Below, piece by piece: positions 21,587-32,675 of a stretch of 64,000 nucleotides of DNA; the first letter of the stretch is position 1; the number at the start of each line of letters is the position of its first letter. This stretch comes from Chlorocebus sabaeus (taxonomy: Eukaryota > Chordata > Mammalia > Primates > Cercopithecidae). The notes under the pieces were generated by a model, which made no database searches, was not told the origin of the DNA, and saw nothing but the letters and a program-made list of their open reading frames with translations. The stretch lies in the NCBI RefSeq assembly GCF_047675955.1, contig NC_132925.1, positions 19,864,688 to 19,928,687 of the forward strand, written 5' to 3'. Made by a program: the position numbers and the translations under genes.

Positions 21587-22084
21587 GAGGGGAAAAAACC
21601 CGTTGTTTTATGACATGTAGTTAAAATTAATTTACTTGTATTCATATAAAGATAATAATTTAGTCCTCAGGAGATGAACATTTCTATATTCTCTTTCCCA
21701 CCCCTTGGCATGGGCTCTTGTGTTTGCCATACCTAGGTGGATCACTCCAAACTCTGTAAACCTGGGGGTGTTATTTGACCTTTTTGAATGTGTAAAGCCA
21801 GAAAATAATACCATTTTCACAAGTTCATTAAGACACATTTATGACAAAAGAGCAACAGTCATTAATTACAATTAATAATTCTGAGTGTCTGCTAATGTTC
21901 CAGGGACCGTACTGAGCATCTTAGATTATCTAGATTAAGCCCAGTGAAGTACCTTTCACCTAGCAGGAATTCAACTTCCGCCTGCTTCTGTTCCTCCCCA
22001 CTCCAATCTACCAGATTCCTCAGGTGAAAGGAATTTCTGTTTGTTGACATATTACTTCGTCCTTCATTCATGCATCCATTCAAC
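21587..22084. other. Unassigned non-coding sequence
   Basis: No feature recognised. Confidence 0.4.
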
Positions 22085-22680
22085 AAATACATACTAAATT
22101 CCTTCTAGTTCCAGGAACTGTTGTTAAGTGCTGTGGATATAGCAATGACCAGGAGAGACACAGTTCCAATGGTCAAATGTTCTAGTATAGGAGACTGACA
22201 ACAGACAGGCATTGAATATGTAATATGATACTTCAGGCTGGGTACAGTGGCTCATGCCTATAATCCCATCACTTTGGAAGGCTGAGATGGGTGGATCACC
22301 TGAGGTCAGGAGTTCAAGACCAGCATAACCAACATGGTGAAACCCCATCTCTACTAAAAATACAAAAATTAGCCAGACATGGTGGCAGGCGCCTGTAATC
22401 CCAGCTACTCGGGAGGCTGAGGCAGGAGAATTGCTTGAACCCAGGAGGCAGAGGTTGTAGTGAGCCGAGATCGCGCCATTGTACTCCAGCCTGGACAGCA
22501 GAGTGAGACTCCATCTCAAAAACAAAAGGATACTTCATGTGGAAATAAGTTATGAAAAAGAGAAACTAGGGTAAACAACAGAACTGAGAAACATAGAGGA
22601 AGAGAGGATTCTGTTTTAGAGTGGTCTAGGAAAGGGACATCTCAGCAGAGTCCTGAGTATATACTCATATCTAGGTCATT
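22085..22680 (-). mobile_element. L2 LINE 3' part, antisense, split by an Alu
   Basis: CATTCAACAAATACATACTA, CTTCTAGTTCCAGGAACTGT and GCTGTGGATATAGCAATGAC are the antisense L2 3' end. After the Alu (22236-22528) the element continues with AGAGTGGTCTAGGAAAGGGA and CATCTCAGCAGAGTCCTGAG. Confidence 0.68.
22236..22528 (+). mobile_element. Alu SINE, full length, inserted in L2
   Basis: Starts GGCTGGGTACAGTGGCTCAT and ends with a short A-rich tail. TSD GATACTTCA at 22227-22235 and 22529-22537. Confidence 0.96.
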
Positions 22681-22814
22681 CTAATAGTGACATTCTTACT
22701 CAAATTGAGAAGTCATATATATATTGAGTTGTAGAAGGAAAGTTTAGAAAAATCAACAGCATCCATTATTGCATATTTTCTTTGGGCTAGCAAGCAAACA
22801 GTAATAAAATGTCT

Positions 22815-23102
22815 CTTTTTGTTGTTGTTATTAGACAAAGTCACGCTCTGTTGTCCAGGCTGGAGTGCAGTGGCACCATCTTGGCTCACTGCAACCTCCA
22901 CCTCGCGTGTCCCAGCGATTCTCCTGCCTCAGCCTCTCGAGTATTTGGGACTACAGGCGCATGCCACTATGCCCAGCTAATTTTTGTATTTTTAGTAGAG
23001 GCAAGGTTTCTCCTTGTTTTCCAGGCTGGTCTCGAACTTTTGACTTCAGGTGATTTGCCCGCCTCAGCCTCCCAAAGTACCCATGAGCCACCGCGCCTGG
23101 CC
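22815..23102 (-). mobile_element. Alu SINE, antisense
   Basis: GTCACGCTCTGTTGTCCAGG, GCTGGAGTGCAGTGGCACCA, AATTTTTGTATTTTTAGTAG. The last block is shortened to CCCAAAGTACCCATGAGCC, losing the GCTGGGATTACAGG segment. Confidence 0.95.
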
Positions 23103-23469
23103 CAGTGTCTGTTTTAATAGATATAAAGCACTTAGTAGGTGGAACATAGTAAGGCTGTATAGTATATTACTCTACTTGAGGAGAGTAAAAAGATACTGTG
23201 GGCTATATACTACACATTATTGCTTATAACCAAATAATTATATAGAATTCATACGTAAAGAATAAAATTGGATAAGGATGTCTATTTTTATTGGATGTTG
23301 TAGGTAAGTTATTAAACTATGTCCAAAAGAAATTCATAAATATCATGAACTTGGAAACTAACCCCCCAAGAGAACTGCAGCCAAACTACTACTAGTAGGA
23401 CCCATGGTGGACCTGCATGTTACTCCAGTAACTAGCAGTCTAGTCCAGTGGTTTTTCTTTCACCATGTT
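23103..23469. other. Unassigned non-coding sequence
   Basis: No feature recognised. A TAG/GTAAGT string near 23303 lacks a good pyrimidine tract. Confidence 0.4.
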
Positions 23470-23830
23470 AAAGATACCACTTCATTTTCTCATGACTTGC
23501 ATGATTTGCAGCAAGAAGTTTGCCATAATTTTTATCTTTGTTCCTCTTCATATGCATCTTTTTAAAAAAAAAAAAAAACTGGCTACCTTCAAGATTTATT
23601 CTTTATTTTTAATTTTCAGTAGTTTGAATATGATATGATTTTATTATCTTATTTTATTGTTGTTACTTACCCTACTCAGAGTTCTTTGGGTTTCTTGGAC
23701 CTGTGGTTTGATGTCTTTGATTATTTTTTAGCAGATGTTTGACCATTATCTCTTCAAATATTTCTTCTGTTCTTTCCTCCTGCTCAGTTATTTTCTCTGG
23801 CTTCCTACCTTGCCCCCAGTCTTTCTAATG
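23470..23830. mobile_element. Old L1M-type fragment (probable)
   Basis: TTTCAGTAGTTTGAATATGA, GAGTTCTTTGGGTTTCTTGG, ACCTGTGGTTTGATGTCTTT, ACCATTATCTCTTCAAATAT and TTTCTTCTGTTC occur in an order I associate with old mammalian L1 (L1M) elements. Strand and subfamily are not assigned. Confidence 0.5.
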
Positions 23831-24234
23831 AGTGCCTGATGTAGGTCCAAGGAGAAGAGTCTGTGAGTGAGTTTGAAACTCCCTGTGTGAGTGCACCTCG
23901 CAGGAGTTCTATCCTCTTATTCTAGCCTATGATCACCCTTTAGCAAGTACTTAGATACATAGGGGAACCTTCTTAACTACTAATAGCACCTAGTGTCTGT
24001 ATGTTAGGATTTGCTGCTTTTTCTTGTCTTTTGGATAGAACAGCACGAACATTGTCATGGAGGGATGAAGCAACCTGGCATGCACTATACACAGTTCCCT
24101 TGTAAGAGGCATAAGGCTGGAGGAACAGGCAGGCAGCACAGCCTGGAAAGAAAGGCTGTATCACAATGGAGCTGATGCCTCATTCCAGGAGCAATGGGGA
24201 AGCCAGAAAAGAGACTTAGACCAGGAAAGAACAT
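23831..24234. other. Unassigned non-coding sequence
   Basis: No feature recognised. Confidence 0.38.
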
Positions 24235-24440
24235 TAACAGCTTTCCATCTTAGAAAATTTGATCTGGTAGCCGAATGAAGGACAAATTAGGAGAATAGAG
24301 AGATCTGAAGCAGGGAAACAAAGTAAGGGTATTTCTGTGGTTCAGAAAGGTATGCTGGGGGCCTATGGGCATGGGCAATAGAAGTGGAGTCAGAGTTGGA
24401 TAGAGTAGCTATGAGAGATGTCAAGAAAGATAGCCATTAT
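24235..24440 (-). mobile_element. L2 LINE fragment, antisense
   Basis: TGATCTGGTAGCCGAATGAA, AATTAGGAGAATAGAGAGAT, GAAGTGGAGTCAGAGTTGGA and GATGTCAAGAAAGATAG follow the antisense L2 middle. Confidence 0.5.
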
Positions 24441-25185
24441 ACCTAAATTACTTGTTTTCCTGGGAATGTAAGCAAGTAATTACCTCCAAAAAGAATAAAA
24501 TTATTTTAGTGTCTCCATGAAATAATTTCAACAACAAAAAATTAGTTGATTTTTTTAGCATACAGGCCCTAAAATGTGTAGCACAAACAGTATAATATCT
24601 TAACCAAGGTTATTTAAATTCTAAATTTTATCAGAAAAATAAGAGAATGGAATCATTTGGATGCAGCATGACACTGCTGAGATCAGGACTACTGGATCAG
24701 TTCCTTCATAAACTAGTTAACTTACTTTGTCTGATGGCCTAAACCTAGGCAATCGTTTATAAGTATGGATCCAATAAGAAAAATCTGTTACCATTACTAG
24801 GAAGCTAGTTCAAAGCACATAATATGCATATATACATCATTAACCTAAAAGAAAAAATTGCAGGAAAAATAGAAACAGGCCCAAATTTCCATGTGCAAAT
24901 TATTATGCCAGATGGTCCTCTTTAAGATTAATATTCTGTTTTGAAGTTCCTCATAATTCCACCTAAAGTCATTCTTTACATAAAACAAGAAATGAAGATT
25001 TCAAAAGAAAACATTTTTAAAGCTCTACCTCTAGAAAGTATTATAAATAAAATTGTAATAGTAAAGCATTTAGAATTTATAGACTAAGAATAGTATATAA
25101 AAATAAAATGTCATCTTCAGTAATTCCCTCACGGAAGCAAAAAATTTCAAATCCAACCATCTCCAAAAAACCATTTAAGTTTTTT
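24441..25185. other. Unassigned AT-rich sequence
   Basis: No repeat or exon recognised. Very AT-rich, possibly eroded L1 upstream of the next element. Confidence 0.38.
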
Positions 25186-26160
25186 AAAAAATGAATCTAG
25201 CAATCCCACTACTGGATATGTATCCAAGGGAAAAGAAATCAATATGCCAAAGAGACATCTACACTCCCAGGCTTATTGCAGCACTATTCACAATAGCCAA
25301 AATATGGAATCAACCTAAGTATTCATCAACAGATGAATGGATAAAGAAAATGTGGTATATCTACACAATGGAATACTAGTCAACCATAAAAAAGAATGAA
25401 ATCTTGTCATTTGAGGCCACATGGATGAGCCTTAAGTTAAATAAGCCAGGCACAGAAGGATGAACACCACATATTCTCATTCATATGTGGAAGCTAAAAC
25501 AGCTGATCTCATAGAAGTAGGGAGTAGAGACTGGACACCAGGGCTCTCCCCTGTAATCCCAGGACTTTGGGAGGCCAAGGTGGGTGAATCACATGAGGCC
25601 AGGAGATCAATACCAACCTGGCTAACATGGCGAAACCCTGCCTCTTCTAAAAATAGAAAAATTAACCAGGCAGGCCTGTCATCCTAGCTACTTGGGAGGC
25701 TGAGACACGAGGGTCACTTGAACCCAGGAGGCGGAGGCTACAGTAAGCCGAGATTGCTACGCTGCACTCCAACCTGGGTGACAGAGCAAGACTTTTGTCT
25801 AAAAAACAACAACAACAAAAAACAGAAGTCGGGAGTAGAACAGTGGTTACTGGAGGCTGGGAGGAAAGGGAGATGGATATGGAGAGGTTGGTTAACAGAT
25901 AGAAAATTACAGCTAGATAGAAGGAATAAGTTCTAGTGTCTGTAGCACTGTAGGGCAACTAGAGGGTGTAGTTAACAATTTATTGTATATTTTCAAACAG
26001 CTAGAAGACAAGATTTCTAACATTCCCAACACAAAGAAATGATAAATGTTTGAGGTGATTACCCTGAATTGATCATTACACACTGTATACCTATATCAGA
26101 ATATCACACTGTACCCCATAAATATATACAGTTATCTATCAGTTTTAAATAAATAAATTT
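25186..26160 (+). mobile_element. Old L1, 3' end, sense, split by an Alu
   Basis: The ORF2 tail (ATCCCACTACTGGATATGTA, CTATTCACAATAGCCAAAAT, ACACAATGGAATACTAGTCA) leads into the 3' UTR (ATGTTTGAGGTGATTACCCT) and ends AATAAATAAATTT. The Alu at 25529-25823 interrupts it. The ORF2 tail carries stops. Confidence 0.9.
25529..25823 (+). mobile_element. Alu SINE, inserted in L1
   Basis: Alu body with a diverged start (GACTGGACACCAGGGCTC) and a (CAA)n tail. TSD AGAAGTAGGGAGTAGA (25513-25528) recurs as AGAAGTCGGGAGTAGA (25824-25839), 15 of 16 matching. Confidence 0.95.
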
Positions 26161-26624
26161 TTCAAAAAACAATATTTTTTAAAATGAGACTTTACCTAAA
26201 ATTTTATTATGTTCTCTCTTTATGGCCTTCTTCTGGGCAACACTAAAAAGATAAAAAGCTTGTCTGTATATATGGCTCAGAGTTAAGAGATGTTAACCAA
26301 ACGTATCATAGTAGAATGATTCTAAAGATGTTATATCATGTTCACTTTTCTAATGAAGCAATTTCTGTGTGGGAACTAAATTTTGAAGATGATAAACCAG
26401 CATTGGAGTCAGGTTGTTCATACGTAGAAATGGTTTATTTTTCTTTCCCAGATTTTTTTTTAAGACTTGGTCTAATGAGAAATAGGATAAAACTCCTTTA
26501 TGAAAATTCGACTAGAAAATGTTTTTTAAAGAAAAAATGAAACCTGTTATTACATGAGTGTTAAATATTACCTCTATATGTCAATACAAAAATCATTAAT
26601 TAAAATATTAGCTTTTTATTCTTA
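26161..26624. other. Unassigned non-coding sequence
   Basis: No feature recognised. A 74-codon plus frame (26316-26540) lacks splice or promoter context. Confidence 0.38.
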
Positions 26625-27060
26625 CACCAACATTTATGGAACAATGATAATATTCGTGGAATTGCTCTAGAATTGTAAGGATATAAAGAGGAATGGGACA
26701 GGGTCCCTCCCAATCCTTACAGAGGGCACAATTTAGTTGGGAGACAAGATGAGTTCACACATAGCTATAATATGAAGTTGAATTTTGTGTATTGTCTTAA
26801 AAGAGAGAGAGAGACAAAGTGCTGTGAAGGGTGAGGTAGGAGAACTAATTTGTGGTTAAGGACATTAAGAACATTATTTTGAAGGAGGTGGTATGTAAGT
26901 TGAGCTTTAAAAGATAGACAGAAATTATTAAAGCAGCACTGCGGGGAAAGAATTCTAAGCAAAGTTTACTTAGAAGTTGGAAAGTAGAGGGTGTGTCTTA
27001 GAAATGATGAGAAGCCTAATTCAGGGCAGTACAGTAAGGCCTATACAGCGAGACATGCAG
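26625..27060 (-). mobile_element. L2 LINE 3' part, antisense
   Basis: CAACATTTATGGAACAATGA, GGACAGGGTCCCTCCCAATC, GAAGGAGGTGGTATGTAAGT and TGAGCTTTAAAAGATAGACA follow the antisense L2 3' order. Confidence 0.65.
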
Positions 27061-27112
27061 TAGTACCGTGAGCTCTCTTTGGAGTAGTTTATTGGACACT
27101 CAGAGCAAGTTT

Positions 27113-27241
27113 AGCTAAATGGTTAAGAGTCTAGGAGCTGGTGCCAAACTGACCTGGGTTTGAGACCTGGATCTATTAATCTTACCTCTGTGACTTTGGA
27201 CAAGTTACTGAAACTCTCTGTATCTCAGTTTGCTCACCCAT
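27113..27241 (+). mobile_element. MIR SINE, 5' half of a split copy
   Basis: GGTTAAGAGTCTAGGAGCTG, ACCTGGGTTTGAGACCTGG and GACTTTGGACAAGTTACTGA reach CTCAGTTTGCTCACCCATC, then stop abruptly in the core. The element resumes at about 27552. Confidence 0.85.
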
Positions 27242-27551
27242 CATCTCTGAAGCCTTGCATCAGATGTTTTGAAATTCAGAATGTGTCAGTTTGGGGAAAG
27301 GAATATTGTATAGTACATCAGATATGTTAGATAACGGCCCCACCAAGGTCTGAGGCAGTTCCTCATAACCAGCATATTTTTATTTCCACAGAAACCATAT
27401 GGGAATTTACAATAAGTAGAATAAACATGATACACACTTTTTTATACATTCAGTTCAGGTTTTATCCAAATGAGTTTATTACAAACTTAAGAAAAATTGC
27501 TGACTTTCAGCAGTTTTTAGATTCCAGAATTGTGAATAAGGAATTGAGGAC
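27242..27551. mobile_element. Old DNA-transposon-like insertion inside a MIR
   Basis: About 310 bases interrupt the MIR core. The segment begins with a CTTGCATCAGATGTTTTGAA / AATTCAGAATG-like stretch and ends TTTTTAGATTCCAGAATTG, AATAAGGAATTGAGGACCT. This resembles the 'beyond-pyrimidine' ends of a common ancient nonautonomous DNA element (possibly TcMar-Tigger related). Family name not certain. Confidence 0.45.
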
Positions 27552-27675
27552 CTAGAGTAGTACCATTTTTATAAGATTGTTGTGAGAATCAAATGGGGCA
27601 GCGTATTTGCAGAGCTTGCACCCTGCCTAGCACTTGGTAAGTTCTCACTATTACCCTTTGTGCATTATTATTAGT
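27552..27675 (+). mobile_element. MIR SINE, 3' half of the split copy
   Basis: TAGTACCATTTTTATAAGAT, TGTTGTGAGAATCAAATGG and CTGCCTAGCACTTGGTAAGT continue the MIR from the point where 27113-27241 stops. Confidence 0.8.
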
Positions 27676-28084
27676 TACAGGTATGACTTGTTTGAAACGA
27701 GCCAGAGAGAGAGAGTGAGTGACGTGTTCTAGCTATTCAGCGGCAGAACAGGACAGGAGCCTCCTAGGCCAGTGCTTCTTCCTTTAACATTATGCTAAGT
27801 TTGAGTCGGGTAGTTGAAACCCTTCAATACTGGCTACGTACCATGTTTGCTGGACAATTGGGACTCATTAACCAAATAAGGCATAATGAAGATGTGAGCT
27901 TTGGTAGAATGACAATAAAGAGACAATTGGGCTTGCTAGTTAAATGTAGGGGTGAGGGAAGAGGCAAAGATTTTGGAAACAAAGGACCTCTCACGTTTAT
28001 GTGGGATTACATACTCCCACTCTGTCCGAGCATTGTGCCACTGAGCCTCACAAACACTCTGTGCTGGGATGTGATGCCAGTGTT
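27676..28084. other. Mostly unassigned; possible MIR scrap
   Basis: 27690-27785 (GAGAGTGAGTGACGTGTTCT, TTCAGCGGCAGAACAGGAC) looks like a further antisense MIR piece. The remainder, including a 101-codon plus frame from 27792, is unrecognised. Confidence 0.38.
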
Positions 28085-28390
28085 CTTTGGCACCTGACTT
28101 TTGTTATTTTATACCTTCCAACTTTTAACCATGCTGTTTCCACTGCTCCAATGCTAAACTTATCCCTGACCTCCTGGCAAACTCCTACTTAATCCTCAGG
28201 ACTAAGCTCTGATGTCACATCTTAAGCGAAGCCTTCCTGAAATGACTTAGGTAGAGTCAGGCCCTCCACCCCTCTGGCTTCTGTGGGATCCATGTCTGTC
28301 ACAGCATCCAACACTTTGCTATAGTTCCTTATTTGCATGTCCTGTTTCCCTGGCCACTCTTATTAGTATTCCTAGCACTCACAATAATTC
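28085..28390 (+). mobile_element. L2 LINE 3' part
   Basis: CCTCAGGACTAAGCTCTGAT, GTCACATCTTAAGCGAAGCC, TTCCTGAAATGACTTAGGTA and CCACCCCTCTGGCTTCTGTG follow the L2 3' ORF/UTR order. Confidence 0.68.
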
Positions 28391-28394
28391 ATGA

Positions 28395-28500
28395 TAAATG
28401 ATACAATGATACATGACAAATGTTTGAGGTGATTACCCTGATTTCATCATTATACAGTGTATATCTATATACCTATATACAAATATGATATTTAATGCAG
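28395..28500 (+). mobile_element. L1 3' UTR fragment
   Basis: GACAAATGTTTGAGGTGATT followed by ACCCTGATTTCATCATTATA and CAGTGTATATCTATATACC is the same L1 3' UTR segment seen at 26040-26095. It is preceded by ATGATA repeats. Confidence 0.72.
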
Positions 28501-28504
28501 ATTT

Positions 28505-28665
28505 AGTGTATGTATGAATCCCTGTTTTACAAGTGGAAAATTGAGAGTTTCAATAACTTGTCCAACATTGTGCCCTCAGCACCATTTGAAAAAAATTATT
28601 TGGAATTGGTATTTAAACAAGGTCTGCCTGATTCCAAATTGCATTCTATTTTCTCATCTTTACCC
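28505..28665 (-). mobile_element. MIR SINE, antisense
   Basis: CCCTGTTTTACAAGTGGAAA, GAGTTTCAATAACTTGTCCA, then TTGGTATTTAAACAAGGTCT and GCCTGATTCCAAATTGC follow the antisense MIR order. The segment between contains the 22-mer shared with 30062-30083. Confidence 0.6.
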
Positions 28666-28759
28666 AAAAGAGGAAGAAATGTGCATAGGTGTTTATTCAC
28701 ACATGCATATATATAAATATTGGTGAAGGTTCGTGAGACAACATTGCAGAACCAAGCAT

Positions 28760-28919
28760 GGCCAGGCATGGTGGCTCACACCTGTAATCCCAGCAAGGCG
28801 GGAGGATTGCTTGAGCGATCAGCCTGGTAACATGAGCATCCTGGGTACCACGACCAGCCTGGGTAACATGAGATCCTGCCTCTACAAAAAATTAAACAAC
28901 AAATAAAAGCCAAGCATAA
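28760..28919 (+). mobile_element. Free left Alu monomer (FLAM-like) with internal duplication
   Basis: GGCCAGGCATGGTGGCTCAC starts a single Alu monomer ending in an A-rich tail after CTCTACAAAAAATTAAAC. TSD CCAAGCAT at 28752-28759 and 28920-28927. An approximately 30-base stretch with (C)AGCCTGG(G)TAACATGAG is present twice (about 28819-28836 and 28855-28872). Confidence 0.82.
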
Positions 28920-28927
28920 TCATTTTT

Positions 28928-29251
28928 GTATTTTATTTTTCTGATAAACATATGCTCTTTTAGTTGTTTATAAATATACATAAATAGAAGTTTATACTTT
29001 TGTGACAGTCTTGTTTTTGTATAATGTTATCATTAGTTTAAAAAAACTAAAACAATATAAATGGTATATATTTTGATATATGTACTTTAGTATATGTTTT
29101 TCAATAGTAATATCTGTATGCATGCATTTCTTCATCTCTTTGTACCATATCTTTTTTTATACCTGTCATGCTTATACATTTTGCATCCACCGGTTTAATC
29201 TGGGGCTGTGTATTTACGAGTGAAGAGCAAACTTTCATTCAGCATTAGGCA
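28928..29251. other. Unassigned AT-rich sequence
   Basis: No feature recognised. Confidence 0.38.
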
Positions 29252-29560
29252 ATTTTTTTTTGTTTTGTTTTGGAGACAGGGTCTCACTCTTTCAGCCAGG
29301 CTAGTGTGTAGTGGTGCATTCATGGCTCAAACACACCGTCAGCCTCCTGGGCTCAAGCGATCCTCCCATCTCAGCCTCTTGAGTGGCTGGGACTACAGGC
29401 ACATGCCACCATGCTCAGCTAATTTTTTAATTTTTTTTATAGAATGAGAATCTCTTCACTCTGTTGCCCAGGCTGGTCTTGCACCCCTGGGCTCAAGCAT
29501 TCCGCCTGCCTCAGCCTCCCAAAGTGCTGGGATTACAGGCATGAGCCACCGTGCCTGGCC
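29252..29560 (-). mobile_element. Alu SINE, antisense, old (J-like)
   Basis: GAGACAGGGTCTCACTCTTT, CTCAAGCGATCCTCCCATCT, GTGCTGGGATTACAGGCATG. The GGGTCTCACT and CTGGGCTCAAGCGATCCTCC forms suggest an AluJ-age element. Confidence 0.95.
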
Positions 29561-30009
29561 CATTCGGCTAATTTTTTAAAGTATTTTTGAATCACTGAAG
29601 TGCTTAATCATGGAAGTAACGAGACCACCATTCATTTGCATGATTCTGTTAATTCCATACGTAGTATTTCATAGAATGATCCTTCTTCATTTTTCAAAAA
29701 TGTGCTTATAAAATTTGTGATGACAATTGAACAGCCCAACCCTATGAAATGGTAATTTATGCAGCAATAAAAAATGAATAAATTCATATAATGTAGGCTT
29801 GCAACTGAAGACAGCTGTGTTAACAACATGTTTTTTAGTCTCTTACATCAAAGTAATACATACAGTGCTGTACGAAAATGTGTAGGGTGGATGTCTTTGA
29901 GGTGCCCACATATTAGCGGTGCTTTTGTACCCACTGGGTGGATATGAAGGAAGTCATTGTTCTGTGCCCATCAGGAATAATACATGCAATGATGGAAATA
30001 TTAAAAATG
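29561..30009. other. Unassigned non-coding sequence
   Basis: No feature recognised. Minus frames at 29632-29829 and 29913-30095 lack context; the second overlaps a MIR scrap. Confidence 0.38.
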
Positions 30010-30062
30010 CCTTTCTTTGAGATGGTGCAAAGTCTTTTTACAGCTATTATCTCACTTGCCTT
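30010..30062 (-). mobile_element. MIR scrap, antisense
   Basis: GGTGCAAAGTCTTTTTACAG followed by CTATTATCTCACTTGCC resembles the antisense MIR 3' part. Confidence 0.42.
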
Positions 30063-30171
30063 CAGCACCATTTGAAAAAAATTTCTCAGGGACATTGTTC
30101 TCTAACTTCTTTGAATTATTGAAGTAGCCAAGAAATCTCTCTAGCACTGATATAAAGAAATAGAAGTACCA

Positions 30172-30468
30172 GCTGGGCGCAGTGACTCACGCCTGTAACC
30201 CTAACACTTTGGGAGGCCGAGGCAGGCAGATCACCTAAGGTCAGGAGTTCAAGACCAACCTGGCCAACATGGTGAAACCCTGTCTCTACTAAAACAAAAA
30301 AAATACCAAAAATTATGCGATTGTGGTGGCAGGTGCCTGTAATCCCAGCTACTTGTGAAGTTGAGGCAAGAGAATTGCTTGAACCCAGGAGGTGGAGGTT
30401 GCCTTGAGCTGAGATCACGCCACTGTACTTCAGCCTGGGCAACTGAGCAAGACTCAGTCTCAAAAAAA
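30172..30468 (+). mobile_element. Alu SINE, full length with TSD
   Basis: GCTGGGCGCAGTGACTCACG start and complete two-monomer structure. TSD AAGAAATAGAAGTACCA (30155-30171) recurs as AAGAAATGGGAAGTGCCA at about 30469-30485. Confidence 0.96.
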
Positions 30469-30485
30469 AAGAAATGGGAAGTGCC

Positions 30486-32006
30486 ACATTATTTACCTAA
30501 AATCTGTTTCCAACTGTTCAGACCCCAATATTCCATGTAACTCTACCTGTACCTAGCAAGAAAAGTAAAATCAGAGGATGAAAGCAAAGGAGAATGGACC
30601 ATCTGATGAAATAATCTCATAATGTGGAATAACTTGCTGAAAGAAGTAACAGCACAGATTTGGTTGCAAAACAGGCTAGAGGAAGGCCAAGAGAGGAAAA
30701 TGTCCTATACCACAAGATATAAATCAGTTACCTAATAGATTTTCATTGTTTTGTTTTATTGATTAATCTCCTAACTTCTGTGATATGTTAATTAGCATGA
30801 AAAAAGGATGTGTATGTATGTGTGTGTGTATGTGTGTTCAGCTACAAAGGTAAAAGAATATCAGGTGCTCAGGTATGAAATAATTGATCTATAGTTCTGG
30901 AAATACATCACAAATTGACTGAAGCAGAATTTTTAAAAAGTGAAATTGGAATGTGATTGTTTGAGAGTCAAAACTGCATTCTTTGAGTATAATTTTACTA
31001 GTAGCCATTCATTTATTTATTATGTAGAGTGTCCTGTCAAACCAAATTAAAGGCTATATTTTGTCTTCTCCACATGTAATCTAGAGCCAAGAATGGAAAC
31101 CACATAATATATTTTTAGGATTAAACCATTTATTACTGATAGATAATGACAGAGCAGAAACAGGAGGCACCAGTTAGTCTGCATTAGCTCATGAGCCTGG
31201 ATAACTTTTTTGTGAACTCTAAAGATTTATGAAATTCTATCATTTGCATTAACTTTCTGATAAATTTCTGATGTGGTCAGTGGTCCTGTAGCCCCTGGTC
31301 ACTGAAGCTCATTCTGCACACTGTCATGAGGCATCTACCCTTAGAAGATCTTTGCCCCAAATTTCCCCTTTCAAGTGCTTTTTAGAAACAATGAACACCT
31401 TTGCCAAATCTACCAAGCCTCCTCTCTGGCCAATTACTTTGGCTACTGTGGGGGAGGGAATCCTAGCATGTAGGAAGATGTGTAGTATGAATAGAAAGAC
31501 CTATGTTTTACTCAGCATTCTGCCTGGTTGAGAAGGTAAGATAAGTATATGATAAAATCAAGGATCATATTCAGCTAATATTTATTGAGTACATTCTTTG
31601 TCGCTAAACATCAGCCCCAAAGCACAGTATATAGATATTAACAAACACAAGATTACATTAGTAAGGAATTTGGACAACTGGAATTCCCAGGTTAAATAAA
31701 CTGAGGATATTGCTCTTAGAAGAAAAAATTTAGTGGAAATGAGATAACTTGTGTTAAAAATAAATACTTAAAGGGGTTGCCATGAGGAAGGTATAAGGGG
31801 TGGGGTACGAGGTATATATGGTTAGAAGTTGCATATTCTACCTGTCCTTTTTTAATTTAAAACACAGACTACTAGAAATAAAGTTCAGAAGTTAATTGGA
31901 GTAAAGAGAAGATTGAACGAAAAATCATCCTAGGGGGTCAAAGGCTGTTTTAAAAGGTTGAGAAAACTGCAGTTGGTTCTCTAAAATTAGTCTCAAGAAA
32001 GTGAGC
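30486..32006. other. Long unassigned stretch
   Basis: A short (TG)n/(TATG)n tract lies at 30809-30838. Around 31560-31720 (GCTAATATTTATTGAGTACA) there may be antisense L2 3' sequence. Otherwise no gene or repeat recognised. Confidence 0.4.
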
Positions 32007-32266
32007 TAGGGCCCATCATGGTGGCTCACGTCTGTAATTCCAGCACTTTGGTAGGCTGAGGTGGGCAGATTGCATGAGCCCAGGAGTTCAAGACCAGCCC
32101 GGGCAACATGGCAAAACCTCATCTCTACAACAAATAGAAAAATTAGCCGGGCATGGTGGTGCACGCCTGTGGTACTAGGGAGGTTGAGGTGGGAGGATCG
32201 CTTGAGCCAAGATCATACCACTACACTTCAGCCTGGGTGACAGCAAGACCCTGTCTCAAAAAACCA
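32007..32266 (+). mobile_element. Alu SINE, old, sense (left of an inverted pair)
   Basis: CATGGTGGCTCACGTCTGTA, TTGCATGAGCCCAGGAGTTC and ATTAGCCGGGCATGGTGGTG. The right arm is shortened (GCCTGTGGTACTAGGG...). J-like features. It lies only about 90 bases from the antisense Alu at 32360. Confidence 0.95.
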
Positions 32267-32359
32267 AGGTGAACTTGCCAACCCATACTTTTAAAATTAA
32301 AGTCTGATAATGTCTCTTCGATCTTGTGAATTTCTTTTGTAATCATGAGAAAAACTTTT

Positions 32360-32660
32360 TTTTTTTTTTTTTTTTTTTTGAGATGGAGTCTTGCTCTATT
32401 GCCCAGGCTAGAGTGCAATGGCATGATCTCGGCTCACTGCAACCTCTGTCTCCCAGGTTCAGGCAATTCTCCTGCCTCAGCATCCTGAGTAGATGGGATC
32501 ACAAGCACCTGCTACCATGCCCAGCTAGTTTTTGTATTTTTAGTAGAGATGGGGTTTCCCCATGTTGGCCAGGCTGATCTCAAACTCCTGACCTCAGGTG
32601 ATCCAACCACCTCGGCCTCCCAGAATACTGGGATTACAGGTGTGAGCCACCACGCTGGGC
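32360..32660 (-). mobile_element. Alu SINE, antisense (right of an inverted pair)
   Basis: A T run is followed by GAGATGGAGTCTTGCTCTAT and the complete antisense body to CACCACGCTGGGCC. Imperfect TSD TGAGAAAAACTTTTT (from 32346) / TGAGAAAAGCTTTTT (from 32662). Confidence 0.95.
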
Positions 32661-32675
32661 CTGAGAAAAGCTTTT

